Source: Couchioplanes azureus (GTDB lineage: Bacteria > Actinomycetota > Actinomycetes > Mycobacteriales > Micromonosporaceae). From it: a stretch of DNA of 64,000 bases. Shown here piece after piece: positions 24,787-31,814 of this stretch (its first letter is position 1; the number at the start of each line of letters is the position of its first letter). The translations under genes and the position numbers were made by a program. Below the pieces are notes generated by a model. That model saw nothing but the letters and a program-made list of their open reading frames with translations. It was not told where the DNA came from and did no database searches. Location of the stretch: contig NZ_BMQY01000006.1 of assembly GCF_014648355.1 (NCBI RefSeq), positions 241,698-305,697 of the forward strand, read 5' to 3'.

Positions 24787-25871
24787 TTCTTCTCCTTGGT
24801 GCCGCGCTTGCCGTCACCGGCGGGCTTGCCGTCACCGGCCGGGGCGTTGCCCGCCGGACCCGCCTGTGCCGCCTCGACCTTCGCGGGGTCCGGCGTGGGC
24901 GTGGACGCGTCCGGGTTGCGCACCTCCGCGGTGCGTACCTCCGGGTCCTTGACGTCGCCGGCCTCGACCGGCGCGCCGGCCTTGCGATGCTCGACCACGT
25001 GCTCGGCCTTGTCGACGACGGCGGCCGCGGCGGACTTGACCGCCTCCGCCGCCTTCTTCGCCACGCTCGCGAGCTTGCCCTCGGGCTTCGCCGCCGGCGC
25101 GCCCGCCGGCGCCGGGTCCTTGACGGCCCTGGCGGACTCGTCACGGGCCGGCTTGGTGGTCGCGATCGGAGTGTCGATGTTGAAGTTCGGCACCGCCACG
25201 CCGTGTTGCTGGGCCAGGGTCACGCCGCGCAACGTCGGCGCGCCCGCGGGACCGTCGGCCACCGCGCCCTCGCGCTCGTCGGCGAAGCCGGCGAGCTGGA
25301 GCTGCATCTCCTTGAGCGAGCAGATCCGTGCGCCGCGGCTCGGGGTGGGTCGCTCGCCGTTGCGCAGCTTCTCCACCATGCCGACCGCCGCCTCGGGTGT
25401 GGCCTGGTCGATCGTGAAGTCGTAGTTGACCGTCACGACCGGCGCGTAGTCGCACGCCGCGAGGCACTCGGCGTGTTCGAGGGTGATCTTGCCGTCGGCC
25501 GTGGTCTCGTCGTGGCCGACGCCGAGGTGCTCGGTCAGGCCGTCGTAGATCTCCTGGCCGCCCAGCATGTTGCACAGCGTGTTGGTGCAGACGCTGACCA
25601 GGTATTCACCGGTCGGGCGGCGCTTGTACATGGTGTAGAACGTGGCCACCGCGCCGACCTGGGCCTTGTTGATGCCCAGGACCTCGGCGCAGAAGGCGAC
25701 GCCGTCGGGGCTGACGTGCCCCTCGACGGTCTGCACCAGGTGCAGCAGCGGCAGCAGCGCGGAGCGCTCGCGGCCCGCCGGGTAGCGCGCGATGATCTCG
25801 CGCGCCTGTCCCAGCAACCTTTCCGCTAGCGGGGCTGCGGCTGGGGAGAAGTCCACCGTGGTATCGGACAT
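24783..25871 (-). CDS. nuoE: NADH-quinone oxidoreductase subunit E with long C-terminal extension, 362 aa
   Basis: This is the thioredoxin-fold subunit that binds the 2Fe-2S cluster N1a beside NuoF. The ligands C95, C100, C136 and C140 are all present. The NuoE fold ends near residue 215. A further tail of about 145 residues is rich in Ala, Pro, Lys and Glu (A-K-K-A-A-E-A-V-K-S-A-A-A-A-V-V-D-K), with short amphipathic helical stretches, and ends G-T-K-E-K-K. Typical NuoE proteins are 160-250 residues, so the tail is unusual. It is in frame up to the 4-nt overlap with nuoF, so it is not a sequencing artefact of a split gene. The ATG at 25871 directly abuts the nuoD stop. Confidence 0.95.
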   Translation of the reverse strand: MSDTTVDFSPAAAPLAERLLGQAREIIARYPAGRERSALLPLLHLVQTVEGHVSPDGVAFCAEVLGINKAQVGAVATFYTMYKRRPTGEYLVSVCTNTLCNMLGGQEIYDGLTEHLGVGHDETTADGKITLEHAECLAACDYAPVVTVNYDFTIDQATPEAAVGMVEKLRNGERPTPSRGARICSLKEMQLQLAGFADEREGAVADGPAGAPTLRGVTLAQQHGVAVPNFNIDTPIATTKPARDESARAVKDPAPAGAPAAKPEGKLASVAKKAAEAVKSAAAAVVDKAEHVVEHRKAGAPVEAGDVKDPEVRTAEVRNPDASTPTPDPAKVEAAQAGPAGNAPAGDGKPAGDGKRGTKEKK

Positions 25872-27197
25872 TTAGCGGTCACACCCACCCATCACGGGGT
25901 CCAGGGAGGCGCCGCCGGCGATCACGTCGGCCAGCAGGGCGCCCTCGGCCATCGCGGGGATGGCCTGGAGGTTCACGAAGCTCGGGTCGCGGTAGTGCAC
26001 CCGGTACGGATGCGTGCCGCCGTCGGAGACCGCGTGCACGCCCAACTCGCCCCGCGGGTGCTCGATGGCGACGTAGACCTGGCCCGGGGGCACCCGGAAA
26101 CCCTCGGTCACGAGCTTGAAGTGGTGGATCAACGACTCCATCGACTGACCCATGATCTTGGCGACGTGCTCCAGCGAGTTGCCGAGGCCGTCGACGCCGA
26201 GCGCGAGCTGCGACGGCCAGGCGATCTTCTTGTCCTCGACGTAGATCGGGCCCGGGCGCAGCCGGTCGAGCGCCTGCTCGATGATCTTCAGCGACTCGCG
26301 GATCTCCGCGACCCGGACCAGGTAGCGGCCCCACACGTCGCCCGTCGTCGCGGTCGGGACGTCGAACTCGTAGGTCTCGTACCCGCAGTACGGCATGGTC
26401 TTGCGCAGATCCCAGGCGAGACCGGCCGAGCGCAGCACCGGGCCCGTGATCCCCAGCGACAGGCACCCGGTCACGTCCAGCACGGCCACGCCCTTGGTGC
26501 GCTCCTGCCAGATGATCTGGCCGGAGAGCATGTCCTCGTACTCCTTGAGCTTCTTGGGCAGGTACACCAGGAACTCGCGGATCTTCTTGACCGCCGACTC
26601 GGGCAGGTCCTGAGCGAGGCCGCCCGGGCGGATGTAGCCGTTGTTCATCCGCAGGCCGGAGGTCTCCTCGAAGATGTCGAGGATGTACTCCCGCTCCCGG
26701 AAGCCGTAGAGCATCATCGAGATCGCGCCGAGCTCCATGCCCGTGGTGGCCAGCCACACCAGGTGCGAGGCGATCCGCTGGAGCTCCATGAACATGACCC
26801 GGATCGTGTTCGTCCGCTCGGTGATCTGGTCGCTGATGCCGAGCAGCTTCTCCACCGCGAGGCAGTATCCGGCCTCGTTGAACATGTTGGACAGGTAGTC
26901 CATGCGGGTCACGAAGGTGACGCCCTGGGTCCAGTTGCGGTATTCGAGGTTCTTCTCGATGCCGGTGTGCAGGTAACCGATGACCGGCCGGGCCTCGGTG
27001 ACCGTCTCGCCTTCGAGTTCGAGCACCAGCCGCAGCACACCGTGCGTCGACGGGTGCTGCGGACCCATGTTGACGACGATCTTCTCGTTGCTGAGCGGAT
27101 CGATGCTGTCGGTGACGGTGTTCCAGTCGCCGCCCGTGACCGTGAAGACGCGGCCCTCGCTGGTCTCTCGTTCGGTGGCGTATCCGGACTGTGTCAT
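25872..27197 (-). CDS. nuoD: NADH-quinone oxidoreductase subunit D, 441 aa
   Basis: This is the 49-kDa-type subunit that lines the quinone site. The conserved G-P-Q-H-P-S-T-H-G-V-L-R loop near residue 45 contains the quinone head-group histidine. R-P-V-I-G-Y-L-H-T-G-I-E-K and the C-terminal E-x-P-R-G-E-like segment (I-E-H-P-R-G-E-L-G) are also intact. It ends in the usual D-P-V-M-G-G-C-D-R. The ATG at 27197 overlaps the end of nuoC by 4 nt. Confidence 0.97.
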   Translation of the reverse strand: MTQSGYATERETSEGRVFTVTGGDWNTVTDSIDPLSNEKIVVNMGPQHPSTHGVLRLVLELEGETVTEARPVIGYLHTGIEKNLEYRNWTQGVTFVTRMDYLSNMFNEAGYCLAVEKLLGISDQITERTNTIRVMFMELQRIASHLVWLATTGMELGAISMMLYGFREREYILDIFEETSGLRMNNGYIRPGGLAQDLPESAVKKIREFLVYLPKKLKEYEDMLSGQIIWQERTKGVAVLDVTGCLSLGITGPVLRSAGLAWDLRKTMPYCGYETYEFDVPTATTGDVWGRYLVRVAEIRESLKIIEQALDRLRPGPIYVEDKKIAWPSQLALGVDGLGNSLEHVAKIMGQSMESLIHHFKLVTEGFRVPPGQVYVAIEHPRGELGVHAVSDGGTHPYRVHYRDPSFVNLQAIPAMAEGALLADVIAGGASLDPVMGGCDR

Positions 27198-27922
27198 TGG
27201 TAGACCCTCCGTTGGTCAGGAGGCGGAATCTCGGCGCCCTTGTACTCGACGGGAACGCCGCCGAGCGGATAGTCCTTGCGCTGCGGGTGCCCCTCCCAGT
27301 CGTCCGGCATGAGGATCCGGGTCAGGTTGGGGTGGCCGTCGAAGACGACGCCGAACATGTCGTAGATCTCCCGCTCCTGCCAGTCGGCGGTCGGGTAGAC
27401 GGCGGTGACGCTGGGCAGGGCCTGACCCTCGGCGACGGCGGCCTCCAGGCGCACCCGGCGCCGGTAGGTCATGGACGTCAGCTGGTAGGCCACGTGGAAG
27501 CGGCGCTCGTCGCTGCCCAGGTAGTCCACACCGTCGACGGACGAGCAGAGCTCGAACCGCAGCGACTCGTCATCGCGCATGATCTTGCAGACCTCGGCGA
27601 TCCGCTCCGGCGCGATGTGCAGCGTGAGCTCGCCGCGGTCCACCACGACCTTCTCGATCGCGTCGGAGAAGGCGGGGTAAGCCTCTTCGAGCGCGTCGTG
27701 GACCTCGTCGAAGTACCCACCGAACGGCCGCTGGCTGTCTGCGGTGGTCGGACGCCGCCGGGCGAGGCCGCCGAAACCGGAGACGTCGCCGGTGCCCTTG
27801 ACGCCGAACATGCCCTTGTCGGGGCTCGGCGGGGTCTGCGCCGGGGCGTCGAGGTTCGCGCCGGTCGGCTGGGTCGCCGGTACGCCGCCGTCGGACGACG
27901 GGGACGAGGGGTGCGTGGTCAC
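27194..27922 (-). CDS. nuoC: NADH-quinone oxidoreductase subunit C, 242 aa
   Basis: This is the 30-kDa-type subunit that docks on NuoD. The conserved C-terminal motif E-R-E-I-Y-D-M-F-G-V-V-F-D-G-H-P-N-L-T-R-I-L-M-P-D-D-W-E-G-H-P is complete. The first 65 residues are a Pro/Ser/Gly-rich disordered extension, common in actinobacteria. The GTG at 27922 overlaps the nuoB stop as GTGA and lies within the spacing expected for coupled translation. Confidence 0.96.
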   Translation of the reverse strand: MTTHPSSPSSDGGVPATQPTGANLDAPAQTPPSPDKGMFGVKGTGDVSGFGGLARRRPTTADSQRPFGGYFDEVHDALEEAYPAFSDAIEKVVVDRGELTLHIAPERIAEVCKIMRDDESLRFELCSSVDGVDYLGSDERRFHVAYQLTSMTYRRRVRLEAAVAEGQALPSVTAVYPTADWQEREIYDMFGVVFDGHPNLTRILMPDDWEGHPQRKDYPLGGVPVEYKGAEIPPPDQRRVYQ

Positions 27923-28590
27923 TTGCCACCTTCCCGGAGGTGCGGCTGAAGCTTCATCCAGTTCTCGATGCGGAGCTGCTCCTCGCGGCCTTCCTTGACG
28001 GCCTGGGTCCACTCGGCGCGCCGCGCCTTGTCCACCCGGTACGAAGAGGGCATCGCGCCGGGGGCCACGACGGGCACGTCGCCGCGCTGCTTGCGGGCTT
28101 CGAGCATCTTGCGGCCGTTCGGGCCGAGGGGCTGGGCCATGACCTTCTCGCGCATCTTGAGGATCGCGTCGATGAGCATCTCCGGCCGTGGCGGGCAGCC
28201 GGGCAGGTAGATGTCGACCGGGACGATGTGGTCGACGCCCTGGACGATCGCGTAGTTGTTGAACATGCCGCCGGACGAGGCGCACACGCCCATCGAGATC
28301 ACCGAGCGGGGCTCCGGCATCTGGTCGTAGATCTGCCGGACCACGGGGGCCATCTTCTGGCTGACCCGGCCCGCGACGATCATCAGGTCGGCCTGGCGGG
28401 GCGAGGCCCGGAAGACCTCCATGCCCCAGCGGCCCAGGTCGTAGTGCGGGCCGCCGGCGGCCATCATCTCGATGGCGCAGCAGGCGAGGCCGAACGTGGC
28501 GCCCCAGAAGGACGACTTGCGGGCCCAGTTCGAAAGCTTCTCGACCGAGGTCAGCAGGATGCCGCTGGGGAGTTTCTCTTCGATTCCCAT
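27919..28590 (-). CDS. nuoB: NADH-quinone oxidoreductase subunit B, 223 aa
   Basis: This subunit carries the terminal 4Fe-4S cluster N2, which passes electrons to the quinone. The four ligands are present: the adjacent pair C37 and C38, C103 and C132. The ATG at 28590 lies 2 nt after the nuoA stop. A Lys/Glu-rich C-terminal tail of about 55 residues extends beyond the core fold, as in other actinobacteria. Confidence 0.97.
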   Translation of the reverse strand: MGIEEKLPSGILLTSVEKLSNWARKSSFWGATFGLACCAIEMMAAGGPHYDLGRWGMEVFRASPRQADLMIVAGRVSQKMAPVVRQIYDQMPEPRSVISMGVCASSGGMFNNYAIVQGVDHIVPVDIYLPGCPPRPEMLIDAILKMREKVMAQPLGPNGRKMLEARKQRGDVPVVAPGAMPSSYRVDKARRAEWTQAVKEGREEQLRIENWMKLQPHLREGGK

Positions 28591-28592
28591 AG

Positions 28593-28958
28593 TCAGTCCC
28601 AGTTGAGGCCGCCACGCCGCCACACGTACGTGTAGGCGATGAAGACGGTGACGATGAAGAGGACCATCTCGATGAAGCCGAACAGGCCGAGCGCCTCGAA
28701 GGACACGGCCCACGGGTACAGGAAGATGGTCTCGATGTCGAAGACGATGAAGAGCATCGCGGTCAGGTAGAACTTGACCGGGAAGCGGCCACCGCCGATG
28801 GGCTGGGGCGCCGGCTCGATGCCGCACTCGTACGCGTCCAGCTTGGCGCGGTTGTAGCGCTTGGGGCCCACGATCGGGGCGATCGACACCGAGAACAGGG
28901 CGAAGAGCGCACCGAGGACCAGTAGTCCGACGATCGGTACGTAAGGATTGAGCGTCAT
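28593..28958 (-). CDS. nuoA: NADH-quinone oxidoreductase subunit A, 121 aa
   Basis: This is a small three-helix membrane subunit and the first gene of the nuo operon. The conserved loop K-L-D-A-Y-E-C-G-I-E-P contains the cysteine near the quinone cavity, and F-D-I-E-T-I-F-L-Y-P-W-A-V is intact. The ATG at 28958 has AGGAGAAGG directly upstream. The 79-bp leader to the menJ-like gene contains a candidate promoter and a Rex-like site. Confidence 0.97.
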   Translation of the reverse strand: MTLNPYVPIVGLLVLGALFALFSVSIAPIVGPKRYNRAKLDAYECGIEPAPQPIGGGRFPVKFYLTAMLFIVFDIETIFLYPWAVSFEALGLFGFIEMVLFIVTVFIAYTYVWRRGGLNWD

Positions 28959-28975
28959 GCCTTCTCCTGCTCGAC

Positions 28976-28997
28976 TGTTAGCCGCTTCACACTATTA
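28976..28997 (-). promoter_or_regulatory. Candidate nuo promoter -10 and Rex-like operator
   Basis: On the minus strand TAATAG (28997-28992) could be a -10 element. It is followed at once by TGTGAAGCGGCTAACA (28991-28976), which matches the Rex consensus TGTGAA-N4-TTCACA at 10 of 12 positions. A repressor site just after -10 would be well placed for NADH/NAD control. This is an inference from pattern only. Confidence 0.35.
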
Positions 28998-29037
28998 ATG
29001 CGCATTCGCCGGGCCTCGACCGGGGTGTCCCGAATAC

Positions 29038-30318
29038 TCATACCGCAGGTGCAACCTTCGTCAGACCGTTGATGATGCGGTCCATCGCGTCTCCGTCCCG
29101 CGGATCCGTCAGATTGGCGAGCAGCTTGAGCACGAAGCGCATCAGGGTCGGATGCGGCATGCCGTGCTTGGTCGCGATCCGCATGATCTGCGGGTTGCCG
29201 ATGAGCTTCACGAACACCCCGCCCAGCCGGTAGTACCCCCCGAAACGGGTCTTCAACTCGGCCGGGTACGCCCGCAGGGCCCGCTCGCGGTCGGGGCCGG
29301 CGGCGCGGGCGAGCGCCTGGACGGCGACCTCGGCGGCCAGTTCGCCGGACTCCATCGCGTACGCGATGCCCTCGCCGTTCATGGGGTTGACCATGCCGCC
29401 CGAGTCGCCGACCAGCATCATGCCCCGCGTGTAGTGCGGCACCCGGTTGAAGCCCATGGGCAGGGCGGCGCCGAGGATCGGCCCGTCGGCGTTCTCCTCG
29501 CCGCGCATCCCCCAGTCCTCCGGGGTCGTGCCGAGCCAGTCGGTGAGCATCGCCCGGTAGTTCGTCTTGCCGAACGCGCTGGACGAGTTGAGGATGCCGA
29601 GGCCGACATTGACCCGGCCGTCGCCGAGGCCGAAGATCCAGCCGTAGCCGGGCAGCAGCCGGTCGCGGTCCTGGGCGCTGCGCAGCTCCAGCCACGACTC
29701 CAGATAGTCGTCGTCGGCGCGGACCGGCGAGTGGTAGTAGCGCCGGACGGCGACGCCGATCGGCCGGTCGTCGCGTTTGGCGAGGCCCATCGCGAGCGGC
29801 AGCTTGCCGGACACGCCGTCCGCCGCGATCACCAGCGGGGCGCGAAACTGAACGGGCTCCTTGGCGGGCCCGGACCTGGCCTCCACACCGATGGCGCGGC
29901 CGTCGGCGTCCAGCACCGGACCGGTGACCGTGACGCCGGTGCGCAGCAGGGCACCGGCCTCGACGGCCCGCTGCGCCAGCATGTCGTCGAAGTCGAGCCG
30001 GGTGCGCACCAGCCCGTAGTTGGGGAAGCTGGCGAGGTCCGGCCAGTCGAGTTCGAGGCGCACGCCGCCGCCGATCACCCGCAGCCCCCGGTTGTGCAAC
30101 CAGCCGGCCTTCTCGGACGTGTCGACGCCCATGCGCACGAGCTGCCGCACCGCCCGCGGAGTGAGGCCGTCGCCACAAACCTTCTCCCGCGGGAACTGGG
30201 TCTTTTCGAGCAGCAGTACCCTCAACCCGTGCCTGGCCATGTGGTAGGCCGCCGCGGATCCACCCGGCCCGGCCCCGACCACGATCACGTCCGCCTCGTC
30301 GGCGACGCTCCCGTTCAC
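29038..30318 (-). CDS. menJ: FAD-dependent geranylgeranyl reductase family protein (MenJ-like), 426 aa
   Basis: This is a flavoprotein of the geranylgeranyl reductase family. The N-terminal FAD-binding motif is V-I-V-V-G-A-G-P-G-G-S-A-A-A-Y. The P-R-E-K-V-C-G-D-G-L-T-P-R signature follows at about residue 43, and the second FAD motif is M-L-V-G-D-S-G-G-M-V-N-P-M-N-G-E-G-I. Family members reduce prenyl chains. Lying between demethylmenaquinone methyltransferase and complex I, this one most likely saturates one isoprene unit of menaquinone, as MenJ does in mycobacteria. The GTG at 30318 has GGAGG about 7 nt upstream. A Rex-like operator lies just upstream, and transcription may continue into nuoA. 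Confidence 0.85.
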   Translation of the reverse strand: MNGSVADEADVIVVGAGPGGSAAAYHMARHGLRVLLLEKTQFPREKVCGDGLTPRAVRQLVRMGVDTSEKAGWLHNRGLRVIGGGVRLELDWPDLASFPNYGLVRTRLDFDDMLAQRAVEAGALLRTGVTVTGPVLDADGRAIGVEARSGPAKEPVQFRAPLVIAADGVSGKLPLAMGLAKRDDRPIGVAVRRYYHSPVRADDDYLESWLELRSAQDRDRLLPGYGWIFGLGDGRVNVGLGILNSSSAFGKTNYRAMLTDWLGTTPEDWGMRGEENADGPILGAALPMGFNRVPHYTRGMMLVGDSGGMVNPMNGEGIAYAMESGELAAEVAVQALARAAGPDRERALRAYPAELKTRFGGYYRLGGVFVKLIGNPQIMRIATKHGMPHPTLMRFVLKLLANLTDPRDGDAMDRIINGLTKVAPAV

Positions 30319-30343
30319 GGCTCACCTCCGTCTCGCGCGGGCT

Positions 30344-30359
30344 CGTGAAATGGTTCACA
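30344..30359 (-). promoter_or_regulatory. Rex-like operator upstream of the menJ-like gene
   Basis: On the minus strand TGTGAACCATTTCACG matches the Rex box TGTGAA-N4-TTCACA at 11 of 12 fixed positions and is flanked by a further T. It lies 26 nt before the GTG of the menJ-like gene. Rex is the NADH/NAD-sensing repressor known to control nuo and other respiratory genes in Streptomyces; the rex gene itself is not in the window. Confidence 0.55.
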
Positions 30360-30400
30360 AGCCAGCCCAGTCCGGAGTCTAGGACGGGCATTGAAGCGGA

Positions 30401-30420
30401 TTAGGGTTAGGGAACCCTAA
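30401..30420 (-). repeat. Inverted repeat overlapping the stop codon of the small upstream gene
   Basis: TTAGGGTT and AACCCTAA flank an AGGG loop, giving an 8-bp perfect stem. The distal arm includes the TAG stop codon of the 97-residue gene (30417-30419). It may serve as a terminator before the menJ-like promoter. The TTAGGG repeats resemble telomere units by chance only. Confidence 0.4.
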
Positions 30421-30710
30421 CTATTTGCCGGCGAGGGAAAATCCGCCGAACTTTCGCTGCCCGCCGCACGGAGCGCCCGGTCCGCGACCTCTCGCGTAAC
30501 CCCGTCCAGGTATTCCCGAAACGTACCGCCCAGGACCCGGTCCAGTTGCACGATCAGCTCATCCACCAGCCGCTGCGCCTGCCCGGGATCCCGGGCGGCC
30601 ACCACCCGGATGCGGTGCGCCAGCTCCAGGGCCCGCCGCTCACCCTCGTCCCGGTCGTCGATCGCGACGTCGATGTCCGAGTCGTCGACGAAGAGGTCGA
30701 TAGTCGTCAT
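30417..30710 (-). CDS. Small protein of unknown function, 97 aa
   Basis: I do not recognise this protein. The ATG at 30710 gives M-T-T-I-D-L-F-V-D-D, an acidic start followed by predicted helices rich in Arg, Leu and Glu (E-R-R-A-L-E-L-A-H-R-I-R-V-V-A and Q-A-Q-R-L-V-D-E-L-I-V-Q-L-D-R-V). It has no signal peptide, membrane segment or cysteine. It lies between demethylmenaquinone methyltransferase (79 nt upstream) and the menJ-like gene on the same strand. No ribosome site is obvious, and an in-frame start 5 codons upstream is possible. Base composition and codon use look like real coding sequence. Confidence 0.6.
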   Translation of the reverse strand: MTTIDLFVDDSDIDVAIDDRDEGERRALELAHRIRVVAARDPGQAQRLVDELIVQLDRVLGGTFREYLDGVTREVADRALRAAGSESSADFPSPANS

Positions 30711-30788
30711 AGGCCGAGCTAACACCCACGACAGGGTGAAATCGGGCGAACGACGGTTTTTAGCCCATCCCAGGTTTTCCGCTACCGC

Positions 30789-31484
30789 CTAGCTTTTGGT
30801 GGCTCGGTGCAGCGCGACGATGCCGCCGCTGAGATTGCGCCAGGCGACCCGGTCCCACGGGCCGGCCCCGGCGATGCGGGCCGCCAGCGCCGCCTGGTCC
30901 GGCCAGGCCCGGATCGACTCGGCGAGATACACGTACGCGTCGGGGTTGCTGGAGACCCCGCGCGCCACCGCCGGGAGGCTGCGCATCAGGTACGACATGT
31001 AGACCGTACGGAAGGCGGCGTTCGTCGGGCTGCTGAACTCGCACACCACCAGGCGGCCGCCCGGCCGCACGACCCTCGCCAGCTCGCGCAGCGCCGCGTC
31101 GGTGTCGACGACGTTGCGCAGGGCGAAGGAGATGGTGACGGCGTCGAAGGCCTCGTCGGCGAACGGCAGCCGCAGCGCGTCCCCGGCGACCAGCGGAACG
31201 CCCGGGCGCACCCGGCGCCCCGCCCGCAGCATGCCGGTCGAGAGGTCGGCACCGACCGCGAAGGCCCCCGAACGGCTCAGCTCCTCGGTCGACACGCCGG
31301 TGCCGGCGCCGACGTCCAGCACCCGTTCCCCCGGCCGCAGGCCGAGCGCGGCACGGGTCGCCCGGCGCCAGCCGCGGTCCTGGCCGAAGGAGAGCACGGT
31401 GTTGGTGAGGTCGTACCGCTCGGCCACGCCGTCGAACATCTCGGCGACCTCGTGGGGCTGCTTGTCCAGGTCTGCGCGCGTCAC
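30789..31484 (-). CDS. menG: Demethylmenaquinone methyltransferase, 231 aa
   Basis: This is a class I SAM-dependent methyltransferase of the UbiE/MenG family that performs the last step of menaquinone synthesis. The N-terminal F-D-G-V-A-E-R-Y-D-L-T-N family motif is followed by the SAM-binding V-L-D-V-G-A-G-T-G and by S-F-A-L-R-N-V-V-D near residue 120, all diagnostic. The length is normal. The GTG at 31484 has an AGGCAAG-type ribosome site. Neighbouring menaquinone genes (MqnC upstream, the MenJ-like reductase downstream) support the assignment over ubiquinone methylation. The leader contains a TATATATA stretch and a 15-bp hairpin. Confidence 0.93.
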   Translation of the reverse strand: MTRADLDKQPHEVAEMFDGVAERYDLTNTVLSFGQDRGWRRATRAALGLRPGERVLDVGAGTGVSTEELSRSGAFAVGADLSTGMLRAGRRVRPGVPLVAGDALRLPFADEAFDAVTISFALRNVVDTDAALRELARVVRPGGRLVVCEFSSPTNAAFRTVYMSYLMRSLPAVARGVSSNPDAYVYLAESIRAWPDQAALAARIAGAGPWDRVAWRNLSGGIVALHRATKS

Positions 31485-31517
31485 GCTTGCCTACTCTGCC
31501 GCATCCGGCGGCACACA

Positions 31518-31568
31518 GAGCGGGCGGGATGGTCGCCCATCCCGCCCGCTCCTTGTGCGTTATATATA
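31518..31568 (-). promoter_or_regulatory. 15-bp perfect hairpin plus TATATATA in the mqnC-menG gap
   Basis: In the 330-bp gap 31485-31814 an uninterrupted 15-bp stem (arms 31518-31532 and 31537-31551, loop TCGC) lies just after TATATATA (31568-31561 on the minus strand), a possible -10 element. It may be the mqnC terminator (there is no T-run) or a hairpin in the menG leader. The rest of the gap (31569-31814) shows no gene, tRNA or further signal. Confidence 0.45.
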
Positions 31569-31814
31569 CGACCGCCATCGGTCGGGTCCGAACCCACCGC
31601 CGGCGGTCAGATGCCTCGGCGACGCTTGGGTGTTGCTGGTGCTACCGGGTGTTACGCAAGGCACCGTAACCAGCGCGAACGCCGTCGGCACAGAGACACG
31701 CGGAGCTCGTTACCGAGGAGCAATCCGCACCTCTCCGGTCCACTGACCCGCACCTGACCGATCGGCCGACCGGGCCTGCCGTACGGCCCATCGACACCCC
31801 TCAACACCCGGCGG

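Noticed and set aside
30401..30420. Telomere repeat (TTAGGG)
   Set aside because: Only two units are present, as part of a short inverted repeat overlapping a stop codon in the chromosome interior.
31569..31640. tRNA-like string (GGGTCCGAACCC)
   Set aside because: No cloverleaf can be formed around it: T-stem, anticodon arm and acceptor stem do not pair.
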